A stretch of 64,000 nt of DNA from Cardiobacteriaceae bacterium (GCA_030525785.1 JAUNEA010000002.1:62001-126000); one strand, 5' to 3'. Counted from the stretch's first letter, positions 47,931 through 58,135 are shown. Notes: a model not told the origin generated them from the letters alone. Program-made: numbers and translations.

Positions 47931-49076
47931 ATGATTGATTTTGATAATGGAACAACTCAGCAGATAAGTGTGAAAAAAATCAAAACCAATGCCAACTCCA
48001 ATATTCAATTGAAGGTGATTGGTTTGGGTGGTGGTGGCAGTAATGCTGTGGATAAAATGTTGCAGGAAATGAGAAAATTGCGTGATAAGCAACGCGATGC
48101 TCGAACTGATGAAGAATCTAAAAAATACAATTGGCTGGATAATATTGAGTTGATTGTTGCCAATACTGATGAACAGGCGCTTGACAATTCTGAGGTTGAA
48201 CAAAAAATTCAGTTGGGCCCTAAATGCGCGGAAGGTTTGGGCGCTGGTTCTGATCCTATGTTGGGTGAAGAGGCAGCGGAAGAAAGCCAAGAAGATATTG
48301 CTCAGGCTATTGATGGTGCAAGGCTTTTATTCATTGCGGCTTGTATGGGTGGTGGTACAGGAACAGGCTCCGCTCCTGTTGTGGCGAGAATTGCCAGAGA
48401 GGCACGTGAGAAAAAAATCAACACGTTAGCTGTGGTGAGCAAGCCCTTTGAGAGCGAAGGTGAGCAGCGTATGGAACAAGCTGAAGCAGGTATCCGTAAA
48501 CTGAGGGAAGAAGTGGATTGTTTGGTGGTGATTCCCAATGAAAACGTCAAACGTTTAGCAGGAGAGGGTATGCTGGCTCGTCAGGCTTATCAGTTGGTGG
48601 ATCAAACTTTAAGCGATGCGGTCTTAAATATTGCTGCTTTGGTTTATCAAACAGGTTACATCAATGCCGATTTACGTGATTTGTTGAATGCGATGAAATT
48701 TAATGGCATTGCGATGGTTGGCTATGGTGAGGGCTCAGGTAAGAATCGTGCGCAAGAAGCCATTGACAATGCGCTTTCTTCTCCTTTGTTGGAAAACATT
48801 GAACTTTCTACAGCAAAATCCATTTTGTTTGGCATTTGGGCATCGGATTTGAAGCACGATGAAGAGAATCTCATCATCAGCACGGTCAATAAACTGGCAA
48901 AAAGCTCTGATGTTAAACGCAAACATGGGCTTTATGATGACCCAACAATGGAAGATCGTTTGCGTGTCTTTTTGTTCGCCACAGGTTTGGATCAAGAACA
49001 ATCCCACTACGTCAGTCCATCAGATGAGCCTAATAAGCCCAACCATAAAGCTTGGGATATTCCTGATTTTGCCTAA
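47931..49076 (+). CDS. ftsZ: Cell division GTPase FtsZ
   Basis: The 381-residue tubulin homologue forms the Z ring. It has GLGGGGSNAVDKML, the tubulin signature GGGTGTGSAP, and the T7-loop region NADLRDLL. Two features are unusual. About 20 extra charged residues follow the first P-loop helix (LRDKQRDARTDEESKKY). The C-terminal linker is very short (about 20 residues), leading to a tail AWDIPDFA that keeps the DIP core bound by FtsA and ZapD. The gene has no AAGCGCTT core, the longest such gap among large genes here. Confidence 0.97.
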   Translation: MIDFDNGTTQQISVKKIKTNANSNIQLKVIGLGGGGSNAVDKMLQEMRKLRDKQRDARTDEESKKYNWLDNIELIVANTDEQALDNSEVEQKIQLGPKCAEGLGAGSDPMLGEEAAEESQEDIAQAIDGARLLFIAACMGGGTGTGSAPVVARIAREAREKKINTLAVVSKPFESEGEQRMEQAEAGIRKLREEVDCLVVIPNENVKRLAGEGMLARQAYQLVDQTLSDAVLNIAALVYQTGYINADLRDLLNAMKFNGIAMVGYGEGSGKNRAQEAIDNALSSPLLENIELSTAKSILFGIWASDLKHDEENLIISTVNKLAKSSDVKRKHGLYDDPTMEDRLRVFLFATGLDQEQSHYVSPSDEPNKPNHKAWDIPDFA

Positions 49077-49137
49077 AAGTAAACCCTCAAGGCTTTTGAT
49101 TTCCAAAGCGCTTTGTTAGAACAGCACGGAGTTTTTT

Positions 49138-50022
49138 ATGGTGGCAAGACAACAAACCCTTTTGCAAAACGTCACAGGCTCAGGCATCGGTGTGCATAGT
49201 GGCAACACGGTAGAGATTCGTTTATTGCCAGCAGCAGTCAATACAGGCATTGTGTTTCGCCGTGTGGATATCGAGCCTGTGGTTGAATTTGTGGCACGAG
49301 CAGATTTGGTGAATGATACTCAGCTTTGTACGGCATTGTTGTCTCAAAATGTGCGCGTGGCAACAGTAGAACATTTGCTCTCCGCGCTAGCTGGTTTGGG
49401 GATTGATAATGTGGTGGTGGAGTTAAGTGCGCCTGAGGTTCCGATTATGGACGGGTCTGCTGCACCGTTTGTCTATCTGATTCAGCGGGCAGGTATTCGT
49501 CAGCAAGATGCGCCAAAGCGCTTTATTGTGATAGATGAGCCTATCAGCGTGCAGGAAGGAGACAAATGGGCAAAACTTTCTCCTTATCCACAAACACGTT
49601 TTGATTTCACGATAGCTTTTAATCACCCCGTTTTTCGAGGACGAAATAACCATTTTGAATTTCTCTTTAATACTCAAGACTATATTCGTGAGATTAGTCG
49701 TGCGCGAACCTTTGGCTTTTTGCGTGATATTGAATATTTACAAAGTTTGGGATTAACGTTGGGTGGTGGTTTAGATAATGCGGTGGTGGTTGATGATTAT
49801 CGCGTGTTGAATGAAAACGGGCTACGATTTGATGATGAATTTGTGCGCCATAAACTGCTGGATGCGGTGGGAGATTTGTATCTATTGGGTGCGCCAATTT
49901 TGGGTTGGTATCAGGGTTATAAATCAGGGCATGATTTAAACAATAAGCTTTGCCGCGCTTTGTTGAGTAACCCTCAAGCTTGGCATTATCAAAGCGCTTT
50001 GGATTTGCCACAAGCTTCCTAA
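49138..50022 (+). CDS. lpxC: UDP-3-O-acyl-N-acetylglucosamine deacetylase
   Basis: The 294-residue zinc enzyme commits the pathway to lipid A. It has GIGVHSG, VATVEHLLSALAGLGIDN with zinc-binding His, PIMDGSAAPFV, and RHKLLDAVGDLYLLG. GGAG lies before the ATG. It ends the cluster, and a clear terminator follows. FtsH degradation control by the C terminus, known in E. coli, cannot be judged here. Confidence 0.98.
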   Translation: MVARQQTLLQNVTGSGIGVHSGNTVEIRLLPAAVNTGIVFRRVDIEPVVEFVARADLVNDTQLCTALLSQNVRVATVEHLLSALAGLGIDNVVVELSAPEVPIMDGSAAPFVYLIQRAGIRQQDAPKRFIVIDEPISVQEGDKWAKLSPYPQTRFDFTIAFNHPVFRGRNNHFEFLFNTQDYIREISRARTFGFLRDIEYLQSLGLTLGGGLDNAVVVDDYRVLNENGLRFDDEFVRHKLLDAVGDLYLLGAPILGWYQGYKSGHDLNNKLCRALLSNPQAWHYQSALDLPQAS

Positions 50023-50027
50023 TACTT

Positions 50028-50050
50028 AAGCCCCGTTAAGGGGCTTTTTT
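50028..50050 (+). terminator. Intrinsic terminator of the division cluster
   Basis: AAGCCCC at 50028-50034 and GGGGCTT at 50040-50046 close a 5-base loop, followed by T residues to 50050. Confidence 0.9.
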
Positions 50051-50064
50051 GATGTTGAGTGGAG

Positions 50065-50070
50065 TATACT
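50065..50070 (+). promoter_or_regulatory. Possible -10 element of the fructose PTS operon
   Basis: TATACT lies 45 bases before the first gene and 15 bases after the lpxC terminator. No fitting -35 is present, so an activator may be needed. No FruR/Cra-type operator was seen. Confidence 0.3.
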
Positions 50071-50115
50071 AGCGAGCGTTATGGCGCTGGTTAGACAAAA
50101 AAGGAGACAGTCAAA

Positions 50116-52590
50116 ATGCCAAAAATAGAAGTTAGCGAAGCCCTCATTGCATTGAATGCCAAGCCGCGTGATAAAGAACATGCTATGCGTTTGTTGATGG
50201 ATTTATGGACGCACAGTGGTAAGGTTCAAGAAGGTTATTTAGAAGGTATGAAACAGCGTGAGCTGCAAGAAAATACCTATTTAGGTCAAGGAATTGCCAT
50301 TCCTCATGGTACTCCAGAAACACGCCGATTTATCCAAGAAACCTCTATTGCCGTGTTGCATGTACCAGAGGGCATCAGTTGGGGAGCGCAAGGAGAGCTG
50401 GCGTATTTGTTGGTTGGGATTGCTGCTTTAGGTGATGAGCATTTAACAATTTTGCGCCGTCTGACCCGTATTTTGAACCAACCAGAAGCCTTGCAACAAT
50501 TGCTACAGGCAGCGGATAAAGCCAGCATTCTTCGTTTGTTGAACGATAATCCCGCCGAGCAAAGCGCTTTGGCAGAAGCTAAACCTAAAGAGGTATTACC
50601 GTTTAGTGCCAAAGTGGTTATTCCAAATCCACAAGGTATTCACGCACGCCCCGCCAGTAAATTGGCGCGGATTTGTAAGCAATTGGGAGGAAAAATGGTG
50701 TTGGTGACGGCTGATGGCAGACGTGCTGACCCAGCGAAAATGATTGAAGTGTTAAGCTTAGGGCTTACGCAAGGCTCATTGATTAGCATTGAGACGGAAC
50801 AGCGAGAAGTGCTGGAACGGTTGGTGCAAGAATTTGCCACAGGATTGGGCGATGATTTAACCGTTCACGAAGAAGAACAAGGACAAAGCGCTTTGTGGAC
50901 AGTTGTGGGGGAGATAGAGAAAGTGCAGGGTGTGAGCGCCTCTGATGGCTTAACCATCGGCACTATCCGCCATTTCCAGAATCAACAATACACCCTCCCC
51001 ACCGAAGTGCAAAGCGCTTTGCAAGAGGCACAAGCTTTAGATGCAGCGCTTTTTAAGGTGGAGACCCAGTTGCGCCAAAGTATTACCGAGATGAGTTCAG
51101 AGTATGGCGAGATTTTTGAAGCACATATATTGCTGCTTCAAGACCAAGAATGGTTGGGGCAAGCTGTCTTGGGTATTGAACAAGGGCAAAATGCCGCGCG
51201 TGCATATCATCAGGCTGCTGAGCAACAAATCCAACGTTTACAAGCTTTGGATAATGCTCTTTTGGCAGCGCGTGCGCATGATGTAGCTGATGTGCGGGAT
51301 AGAGTCATTCGAGCAATGTTGGGCTTGGAGGAAACCTCTTTTAGTTTTCCAGAAGGAACGATTTTATGTGCCGATGATTTAGCCCCCAGTGATACCGCTA
51401 AATTAGACCCCAAACATTTGGTAGGCTTGGTGACGGCGCAAGGTGGGCCAACCAGCCATACCGCCATTTTAGCGCGTGGCATGGGCTTGCCTGCGGTGGT
51501 AGCTTTAGGTAGCGCAAGTTTACAACGCTTGGAAGAAGGAGCAACGGTGATTCTCGATGCTCGAGCAGCAATGCTTTACTTAAATCCAACGCCAGAACAA
51601 ATCTCTTCTGCTCAAACTGCTATAGCTAATTTGCAAACCGAAAGCGCTTTGGCACAATCCAAACGCCACGAACCCTGCTTGACTCAAGATGGTCGCGAGT
51701 TGCATATTGTGGCGAATGCCAACAATGTTCGAGAGCTGGAAAGCGCTTTGAATCAGGGGGCGCAAGGCGTAGGCTTGATGCGAACCGAAGCGCTTTATCT
51801 TGACCAAATCCGTATTCCAACCGAAAGTGAGCAGGAAGGACAATATGTGGCGATGGCGCGATTATTGGGCGATAAGCCATTGATTATTCGCACATTGGAT
51901 ATTGGTGGAGATAAAGAAGTTCCCTATTTGGGCTTGGAAGAAGAGCGGAATGCGTTTTTGGGTATGCGTGGAATACGGTTGTGTTTGGCGCGTCCTGATT
52001 TATTCATTCCACAGTTACGTGCCATTGCCCGAGCCGCGAAGCAATGCCGCAATATTCATGTGATGTTCCCAATGGTGGCAACACTGGCGGATTGGCGACG
52101 AGCTAAAGCGCTTTGGGAGGAAATTGCGCGTGAAATAGGGGCGGTTGATGTGCCTGTAGGCGTGATGATTGAAGTGCCGTCAGCAGCGCTCATTGCTGAG
52201 ACATTAGCAAAAGAAGTCAGCTTTTTTAGCATTGGCACCAATGATTTAACTCAATATACTTTGGCGATGGATCGCATGAATGCAGAGCTTGCCAAGCAGA
52301 CAGATCCCTTGCACCCAGCAGTGTTGCAGTTGGTAGACAGAACTGTTCGTGCGGCTGAAAAAGAAGGCAAATGGGTTGGGGTTTGTGGTAGTGCGGCAGG
52401 TGATGTGTTGGCAGCGCAAATTTTTGTAGGCTTAGGTGTTAAAGAATTATCGGTTTCGGGGCGTGAGGTTGGGGCGATTAAGCAATGTTTGCGTGAATCG
52501 GACTATCGCCTTTTGGCAGAACGCGCTCAAAGCGCTTTGGCTTGTGCTGATGGAGCAGAAGTACGCGCTTTGTTTAACAACCATCTTTGA
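50116..52590 (+). CDS. fruB: Fructose PTS multiphosphoryl transfer protein (EIIA-HPr-EI)
   Basis: The 824-residue protein joins three PTS parts. EIIA(Fru) is residues 1-150 with phospho-His64 in AIPHGTPE. HPr is about 160-245 with His176 in NPQGIHARPAS. Enzyme I is about 255-824 with His448 in GGPTSHTAILARG, the PEP-binding region, and IGTNDLTQYTLAMDR. It passes phosphate from PEP to FruA. The same domain order is known in Xanthomonas and Rhodobacter. No free ptsH or ptsI is seen, so fructose uptake may be self-contained. Copies of QSAL mark both domain linkers (near 150 and 248). Confidence 0.95.
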   Translation: MPKIEVSEALIALNAKPRDKEHAMRLLMDLWTHSGKVQEGYLEGMKQRELQENTYLGQGIAIPHGTPETRRFIQETSIAVLHVPEGISWGAQGELAYLLVGIAALGDEHLTILRRLTRILNQPEALQQLLQAADKASILRLLNDNPAEQSALAEAKPKEVLPFSAKVVIPNPQGIHARPASKLARICKQLGGKMVLVTADGRRADPAKMIEVLSLGLTQGSLISIETEQREVLERLVQEFATGLGDDLTVHEEEQGQSALWTVVGEIEKVQGVSASDGLTIGTIRHFQNQQYTLPTEVQSALQEAQALDAALFKVETQLRQSITEMSSEYGEIFEAHILLLQDQEWLGQAVLGIEQGQNAARAYHQAAEQQIQRLQALDNALLAARAHDVADVRDRVIRAMLGLEETSFSFPEGTILCADDLAPSDTAKLDPKHLVGLVTAQGGPTSHTAILARGMGLPAVVALGSASLQRLEEGATVILDARAAMLYLNPTPEQISSAQTAIANLQTESALAQSKRHEPCLTQDGRELHIVANANNVRELESALNQGAQGVGLMRTEALYLDQIRIPTESEQEGQYVAMARLLGDKPLIIRTLDIGGDKEVPYLGLEEERNAFLGMRGIRLCLARPDLFIPQLRAIARAAKQCRNIHVMFPMVATLADWRRAKALWEEIAREIGAVDVPVGVMIEVPSAALIAETLAKEVSFFSIGTNDLTQYTLAMDRMNAELAKQTDPLHPAVLQLVDRTVRAAEKEGKWVGVCGSAAGDVLAAQIFVGLGVKELSVSGREVGAIKQCLRESDYRLLAERAQSALACADGAEVRALFNNHL

Positions 52591-52683
52591 GTGCATCTTA
52601 TTTTTATATTTATTTTCAATGCTCAAAGTCTTTGGGCGTTGAGATGGTAAGAATCGAATTTTTGATAGAAAAAAGGAAATACT

Positions 52684-53634
52684 ATGGAAGTCATTACCGT
52701 AACCCTCAATCCTGCTTTGGATTACACCCTTCATGTTAAACAATTGGAACAGGGCGTGGTCAATCGTGCGGATAGAATTGATTTTGCCTGTGGTGGCAAG
52801 GGCTTAAAAGTTGCTGTGAATCTGAATATTTCAGGCATCAAAGCCAGTGCAACTGGATTTATGGGGGCAATTAACGACCAACGTTTTTGCGCTCTGTTCA
52901 AGCAAAAAGATGTGCAAGATGATTTTATTCGTATTGCTGATGCTGAAACGCGCCGCAACATCAAAATTGTTGATGAATTAGGGGAGACAACCGATATCAA
53001 CCTACAGGGCATCGTCATCAGTGATGATAAAAAAGAAGAGTTGATTGCCTTGATTGATAAGCAATTGCCTGAGGTGGAAGTGTTGATGTTTGGCGGTAGC
53101 CTGCCTCCGAATTTTCCGAAAGATTTTTATGCGCAGATGATTAAGCGTTACAAAGACAGTGGCAAATTCTTGGTGGTGGATACCAGCGGTGCGGCATTAA
53201 CGGAATTGATGAAAGCTGATGTTCTGCCTGATTTCATTAAGCCAAACATTCATGAATTGCGCGAAATGACAGGTAAAGCGCTCGAAACTGATGCAGAAAT
53301 TATTGCCACAGCGCGTGAATTTGTGGCGCGTGGTATGAAGTTGGTGGTGGTTTCGATGGGGGCTGATGGTGCTTGGTTTGTCACCAAAGATGAAGCTTTA
53401 CACGCCTCGCCACCGCGCGTGAAAATTGCCAGCACCGTTGGCGCAGGTGATGCGATGGTGGCAGGTGTTATTCGTGGCATGTTGTTGGGTCGTGGTTTGG
53501 CAGAAATTGCTCGAACAGCAACAGCCTTTGGCGCAGCGAATGTGGAAAACTTAAGCTCCTTTATTTCAACGCGCGATCGTATTGATGTGTTGCGTGAGCG
53601 CGTGGTGATTATTCGTGAAGGGGAAGAACGATGA
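52684..53634 (+). CDS. fruK: 1-phosphofructokinase
   Basis: The 316-residue PfkB-family kinase makes fructose 1,6-bisphosphate from the fructose 1-phosphate delivered by FruA. It has [33 protein letters not shown], and GAGDAMVAG with the catalytic Asp. The first glycine motif usually reads GGKGINVA; here LKVA is a variant. AAAGGAAA precedes the ATG. It overlaps fruA (ATGA). A degenerate palindrome (CAAAGTCTTTG) lies in the leader near 52625. Confidence 0.95.
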   Translation: MEVITVTLNPALDYTLHVKQLEQGVVNRADRIDFACGGKGLKVAVNLNISGIKASATGFMGAINDQRFCALFKQKDVQDDFIRIADAETRRNIKIVDELGETTDINLQGIVISDDKKEELIALIDKQLPEVEVLMFGGSLPPNFPKDFYAQMIKRYKDSGKFLVVDTSGAALTELMKADVLPDFIKPNIHELREMTGKALETDAEIIATAREFVARGMKLVVVSMGADGAWFVTKDEALHASPPRVKIASTVGAGDAMVAGVIRGMLLGRGLAEIARTATAFGAANVENLSSFISTRDRIDVLRERVVIIREGEER

Positions 53635-56102
53635 ATCGCCTTTATGTGCCACGAAGCATTGGCTGGACACAAGGTCTTTTGGTGCAACGAACCTTAGAAA
53701 AATTCAGTGGTGAGCATTGGCACGCCCAAAGCGCTTCGGAGGCGAAAGCAGAAGATGTGAAAGCGGCGCGTCATGTGGTGGTGTTGGCGGGTGAGGATAT
53801 TGCACCTTGTTTGAGTGCTTTTCCGCATCATGACATTGCCAAGCTTTTAGACAATCCTCAAAGCGCTTTGCCATTGCCTGCTCAGCAGCAGAATTTAGCA
53901 GAGCGTCCGTTGAAGTTGGTGGCAGTGACTTCTTGTCCATCAGGCGTGGCGCATACATTCATGGCAGCAGATGCTCTGGATAAAGCGGCACAGGCGAAAG
54001 GTTACGCCATAATGGTGGAAACACAGGGTTCAGTAGGCTCACAAAATACTCTCACCACGCAAGCCATTGAAGAGGCGGATTTGGTTGTGATTGCAGCGGA
54101 TACCGAAGTGCCACTGGATCGTTTCTTGGGCAAACGGATTTATTGCGCAGGTACTAAAGTTGCCATCAATAATCCTACAGGCTTGTTGCAAAAAGCCATT
54201 GCTGATGCCCAGCCTTATCATGGTCAAGGAGCCAAAAGCGCTTTGCATACCGAAGTGAAGCAGGCTAAAGCAAAGATGGTGGCGGTAACTTCTTGTCCAT
54301 CAGGCATTGCTCATACGTTCATGGCAGCTGAGGGTTTGCAACAAGCTGCTGAAAAGCTGGGCATTGCCTTGAAAATTGAAACACAGGGTTCTATTGGGGC
54401 GCAAAACGTGCTGACCGATGCTGAAATTGCAGCAGCAGATGTGGTGTTGATTGCAGCCGATACGCGGATTGATATTTCTCGTTTTGTGGGTAAACGTTTG
54501 TATCATTCAGGTACTAAAGTTGCGATTCATCAAGGTGAAAGTTTGTTGCAAAAAGCTTTGACCGAAGCCAGTATTCATCATCTTGGTACAAGCCTCAACC
54601 AAAGCGCTTTGTCTGCTGAGGCTCCCAAAGCAAAACAAGATTCCAGAGAGGCTCCAAGCGCTTTGCTTTCTGAGCGCAAAGAAGGGCAACAGCGAATTGT
54701 TGCGATCACTTCTTGCCCCACAGGAGTTGCACACACTTTCATGGCAGCTGAAGGCTTGCAGTTAGCAGCGGAGCAGCTGGGGCATGTGATTAAGGTGGAA
54801 ACGCAAGGCTCGGTTGGGGCGCAGAATGTTCTGACAGAAGAAGAAATTGCAGTGGCAGATGTGGTAATTATCGCAGCGGATACACATGTTGATGTGTCGC
54901 GTTTTGTCGGCAAACGTTTGTATCGCGCCAATACCAAACGCGCTATTGGTAACGGTTCTCAGCTGGTGCAAAGCGCTTTGTTGGAAGCGAAAGTGCATCA
55001 AGGCGAAGGCTCGACTGTTGGTGCCAATGAAGCCCAAAGCAATAGCAGCGCGATGGGTATTTACAAGCATCTGATGACAGGCGTTTCTCATATGCTGCCT
55101 TTTGTGGTGGCAGGTGGTTTGCTGATTGCGCTGGGCTTTGCTCTAGGAACGTATCAATTTGGCGATCAAGGGATTCATGTCTATCAAGACCAATACAAAG
55201 GCTCACTCTCAGCCAATGTCTTCTGGTTAGGTAAAGCAGCCTTTGCACTTTTTGTGCCGATTTTGGCGGGCTTTATTGCCTTTTCTATTGCAGGACGAGC
55301 AGCCCTTGCTCCCGCAATGATTGGTGGTTATTTGTCTGACCAAATGGGTGCAGGCTTTTTGGGCGCAATTGTGGCAGGTTATGTTGTTGGTTATTTGATT
55401 CAATGGTTAAATCGCATCATTCAATTGCCACGCTCGCTAGATGCCTTAAAGCCGATGCTGTTACTGCCTTTGATTGGCACCAGCGTCATTGGCTTGAGTA
55501 TGTATTATGTGGTTGCGCCACCTGTGGCAGACTTGTTGGAATCCTTGAAAAGCGCTTTGCAAAGCATGCAATCCAGTAGCGATGGTATCGTGAGTGCAGC
55601 TATTTTGGGCGCTGTTTTAGGTGGCATGATGGCAGTTGATATGGGAGGCCCAATCAACAAAGCAGCATATATGGTTGGCACTGCCTTGCTTGGTACGGAG
55701 ATTTACACGCCGATGGCCGCTGTGATGGCAGGTGGTATGACTCCACCACTAGCCATTTTCTTCGCCACATGGTTCTTCAAAAATCGCTTCACCGCCGAAG
55801 AAAGAGAGGCTGGTAAAGCTACAGGCGTGCTTGGCTTAAGCTTTATCACAGAAGGGGCGATTCCCTTTGCTGCCAAAGATCCTTTCCGCGTTATCCCTGC
55901 TTTAATCGCAGGAAGCGCTTTGGCAGGAGCGATGAGTATGGCGGCTGGGGTGGCTTTGCACGCGCCACACGGTGGTGTATTTGTGTTGTTCATTCCTAAT
56001 GCTATCCAAGGATTGGGAAGCTATGTGGTGGCACTGGCAGCTGGCACAGCTTTATCAACCATCTTATTGGGAGTCCTCAAGCCTGCTCTTCGTGCAGCTT
56101 AA
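53631..56102 (+). CDS. fruA: Fructose PTS permease with three EIIB domains (EIIBBBC)
   Basis: The 823-residue protein takes up fructose and phosphorylates it. After a possible degenerate first domain (1-92) come three tandem EIIB(Fru) domains, each with an intact active site: C102 and C222 in TSCPSGxAHT, and C362 in [10 protein letters not shown]. The spacing is 120 and 140 residues. EIIC covers about 475-823 with [18 protein letters not shown] and [10 protein letters not shown]. Known FruA proteins usually have one active and one degenerate EIIB. The three domains are very similar, pointing to recent duplication. The linkers carry palindrome copies (KSAL, NQSAL, PSAL, VQSAL). Confidence 0.95.
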   Translation: MNRLYVPRSIGWTQGLLVQRTLEKFSGEHWHAQSASEAKAEDVKAARHVVVLAGEDIAPCLSAFPHHDIAKLLDNPQSALPLPAQQQNLAERPLKLVAVTSCPSGVAHTFMAADALDKAAQAKGYAIMVETQGSVGSQNTLTTQAIEEADLVVIAADTEVPLDRFLGKRIYCAGTKVAINNPTGLLQKAIADAQPYHGQGAKSALHTEVKQAKAKMVAVTSCPSGIAHTFMAAEGLQQAAEKLGIALKIETQGSIGAQNVLTDAEIAAADVVLIAADTRIDISRFVGKRLYHSGTKVAIHQGESLLQKALTEASIHHLGTSLNQSALSAEAPKAKQDSREAPSALLSERKEGQQRIVAITSCPTGVAHTFMAAEGLQLAAEQLGHVIKVETQGSVGAQNVLTEEEIAVADVVIIAADTHVDVSRFVGKRLYRANTKRAIGNGSQLVQSALLEAKVHQGEGSTVGANEAQSNSSAMGIYKHLMTGVSHMLPFVVAGGLLIALGFALGTYQFGDQGIHVYQDQYKGSLSANVFWLGKAAFALFVPILAGFIAFSIAGRAALAPAMIGGYLSDQMGAGFLGAIVAGYVVGYLIQWLNRIIQLPRSLDALKPMLLLPLIGTSVIGLSMYYVVAPPVADLLESLKSALQSMQSSSDGIVSAAILGAVLGGMMAVDMGGPINKAAYMVGTALLGTEIYTPMAAVMAGGMTPPLAIFFATWFFKNRFTAEEREAGKATGVLGLSFITEGAIPFAAKDPFRVIPALIAGSALAGAMSMAAGVALHAPHGGVFVLFIPNAIQGLGSYVVALAAGTALSTILLGVLKPALRAA

Positions 56103-56154
56103 ACGATGAGGCATGAGGTTTTGGCTTTATGCTCTAAAAATGCATAACTTCTTT

Positions 56155-56184
56155 AAAAAAGCGCTTTGCATAAAGCGCTTTTTT
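56155..56184 (+). terminator. Paired-palindrome terminator of the fructose operon
   Basis: AAAAAAGCGCTTT (56155-56167) pairs with AAAGCGCTTTTTT (56172-56184) around GCAT, a 13-bp stem with built-in T run. It follows fruA by 52 bases. Confidence 0.85.
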
Positions 56185-56269
56185 ATCATGAGGTTGTGAG
56201 GGAAATTGGGGGTGTTGTCGTTCAGATATGTTACCTTTAGGGCATCTTTCGTGGATAAAGGAGACTGTT

Positions 56270-57052
56270 ATGGCTTACAAAGTTAATCAAGCTCAGAATG
56301 CACAACTCAACAAAGCGCTTTCGATTTCGGAGGTAGGCGGTATACGGTATTTGCATTTAGGCTCGATTAATATTCAAAGTGCGATGAATGTGAGCCGCCC
56401 CAGTGAGTTGGTGTTGGCATATACACAGGCGATGATGGCGTGGTTGTTGTTTCACGATGATGTGGTGCGTATCACGCAAATTGGGTTGGGCGGTGGCTCA
56501 TTGTCGCGTTGGCTTCGTGTTCACTTGCCTGATGCCAAGCAAACGGTGGTAGAGTTGAATCCTTATGTGGTGGCGATGGCAAAAGCTCATTTTAAGCTGC
56601 CAGAAGCAAACTCTAATTTTCAGGTGATTGAGGCAGATGGTTTGGTTTATGCTCACGAACACCCCAATAGCTGCGAGATTCTTTTGGTTGATGCGTATGA
56701 GGCAGAAGGGATTGATGCTGGCTTTTTGAGTGAAGATTTTTTCCGTGCGGCCTATGCGATGTTGGAGAAGCAGGGTATTTTTGTGGCGAATTGGTGGAGC
56801 AAAGATAAGCGCTTTGAGGAGGCTTATGCTCGCTTGTCGGAGGTTTTTGCTGGGAAGGTTTTGCAGTTGTCGGTACAGGATAAAAGCAATGTGATTGTAT
56901 TTGGGTTTAAAGAGAGTTTGGCGTATTCGCGTTTTGAGGCGATTAAGCAACGTATACCACGTTTAACAGAGCGTTTTGAGCTGGATTTTAATCGCTATTT
57001 TGCAAAGCTACGCGCTCAGAATCCTCATGGTGAACAGGGATTTCGCTTCTAA
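56270..57052 (+). CDS. Spermidine-synthase-like methyltransferase-fold protein
   Basis: The 260-residue product has a Rossmann core like SpeE: ITQIGLGGGSLSRWL, VVELNPYVVAMAKAHF, and EADGLVYAH. The polyamine-site DxxDPxGP motif of true spermidine synthases is missing and reads VDAYEAEGI instead. It is therefore likely a SpeE-like protein of another, unknown activity. The ATG at 56270 has AAAGGAG before it. It is a single gene between two palindrome-pair terminators. A copy near the start gives NKAL. Confidence 0.75.
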   Translation: MAYKVNQAQNAQLNKALSISEVGGIRYLHLGSINIQSAMNVSRPSELVLAYTQAMMAWLLFHDDVVRITQIGLGGGSLSRWLRVHLPDAKQTVVELNPYVVAMAKAHFKLPEANSNFQVIEADGLVYAHEHPNSCEILLVDAYEAEGIDAGFLSEDFFRAAYAMLEKQGIFVANWWSKDKRFEEAYARLSEVFAGKVLQLSVQDKSNVIVFGFKESLAYSRFEAIKQRIPRLTERFELDFNRYFAKLRAQNPHGEQGFRF

Positions 57053-57070
57053 ATGAAGATTCTTTAATGC

Positions 57071-57114
57071 CTAAAGCGCTTTGGTTTGGAGAGACCAAAG
57101 CGCTTTGCTTTTAG
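57071..57114. terminator. Bidirectional paired-palindrome terminator
   Basis: AAAGCGCTTTGGT (57073-57085) pairs with ACCAAAGCGCTTT (57094-57106), a 13-bp stem with an 8-base loop. GCTTTTAG follows on the plus strand. It lies between the convergent SpeE-like gene and trpS. Confidence 0.65.
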
Positions 57115-57127
57115 GAAGGCTAATCAC

Positions 57128-58135
57128 TCAGCCGCCCATGCCACGAATGCCAACCGCAGCACGTACAGCCTCAAGCCGAGCGCGGCTTTCTTTTCGTGCT
57201 TTTTCTGCTCCAAATTGCAAAATCTCCTCAATGCGCTTCGGATTTTCTATCAGTTGATGGTAACGTTCACGAGCCTCGCCCAATTCTTCATTGATTTTCT
57301 CAAACAAAGCTTGTTTGGCTTCGCCCCAGCCAATGCCAGATTGATAACGCTCGCGCATGGCTTGTTGTTCTTCAGGGCTACTGAAAGCGCGGTAAATTTC
57401 AAAAACCACCGATTCATCAGGATTTTTCGGCTCATGGGGTTCTTGGGAGTTGGTCACAATCTTCATCACTTGCTTGCGAAGCGCTTTTTCAGGCTCAAAC
57501 AAGGCGATGGTGTTGCCATAGCTTTTGCTCATTTTACGACCATCTAAGCCTGTTAAAAGGGGCGTGTCTTCTTCAACAACGGCTTCAGGTAACACAAATT
57601 GTTGTCCATAACGATGGTTGAAGCGTGCGGCAATATCTTTTGTCATTTCAACATGCTGGATTTGGTCTTTGCCAACGGGAATATGGGTTGCGTTGAACAT
57701 CAAAATATCAGCAGCCATCAAAACAGGATAGCAGAACAAGCCCATGCTGATTTCATGGTCTGGCTCTTGTTCAGCAGCCACATTTTGATCAACTGCAGCT
57801 TTGTAGGCATGAGCGCGGTTCATCAAACCTTTGGCAGTCACGCATTGCAAAATCCAAGCCAATTCAGGTATTTCAGGAATATCAGATTGGCGATAGAAGG
57901 TGATTTTTTCAGGATTTAAACCACAAGCAAGCCAAGTAGCAGCAATAGCAAGCGTGGATTCTTGAATAAGCTTGGGGTCGTAGCATTTGATGAGGGCGTG
58001 AAAATCGGCGAGGAATAGGAAGCTGGTTTCCTCTTGGGCTTGGCTTTGTGAAATGGCAGGACGAATCGCGCCCACATAATTGCCTAAGTGCGGAATGCCT
58101 GTGGTGGTGATGCCTGTGAGAATACGTTTTTTCAT
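57128..58135 (-). CDS. trpS: Tryptophan-tRNA ligase
   Basis: The 335-residue class I synthetase has [20 protein letters not shown] with the HIGH-like [14 protein letters not shown], and [10 protein letters not shown]. The ATG at 58135 is preceded by AAAGGAT and matches the family start. A longer frame to 58207 would overlap gluQ. Two palindrome cores lie within. It follows gluQ closely and may be in one transcript. Confidence 0.97.
   Translation of the reverse strand: MKKRILTGITTTGIPHLGNYVGAIRPAISQSQAQEETSFLFLADFHALIKCYDPKLIQESTLAIAATWLACGLNPEKITFYRQSDIPEIPELAWILQCVTAKGLMNRAHAYKAAVDQNVAAEQEPDHEISMGLFCYPVLMAADILMFNATHIPVGKDQIQHVEMTKDIAARFNHRYGQQFVLPEAVVEEDTPLLTGLDGRKMSKSYGNTIALFEPEKALRKQVMKIVTNSQEPHEPKNPDESVVFEIYRAFSSPEEQQAMRERYQSGIGWGEAKQALFEKINEELGEARERYHQLIENPKRIEEILQFGAEKARKESRARLEAVRAAVGIRGMGG

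Noticed and set aside
54039-55091. Minus-strand frames opposite fruA that look repeated
   Set aside because: They mirror the three EIIB repeats and are not separate genes.
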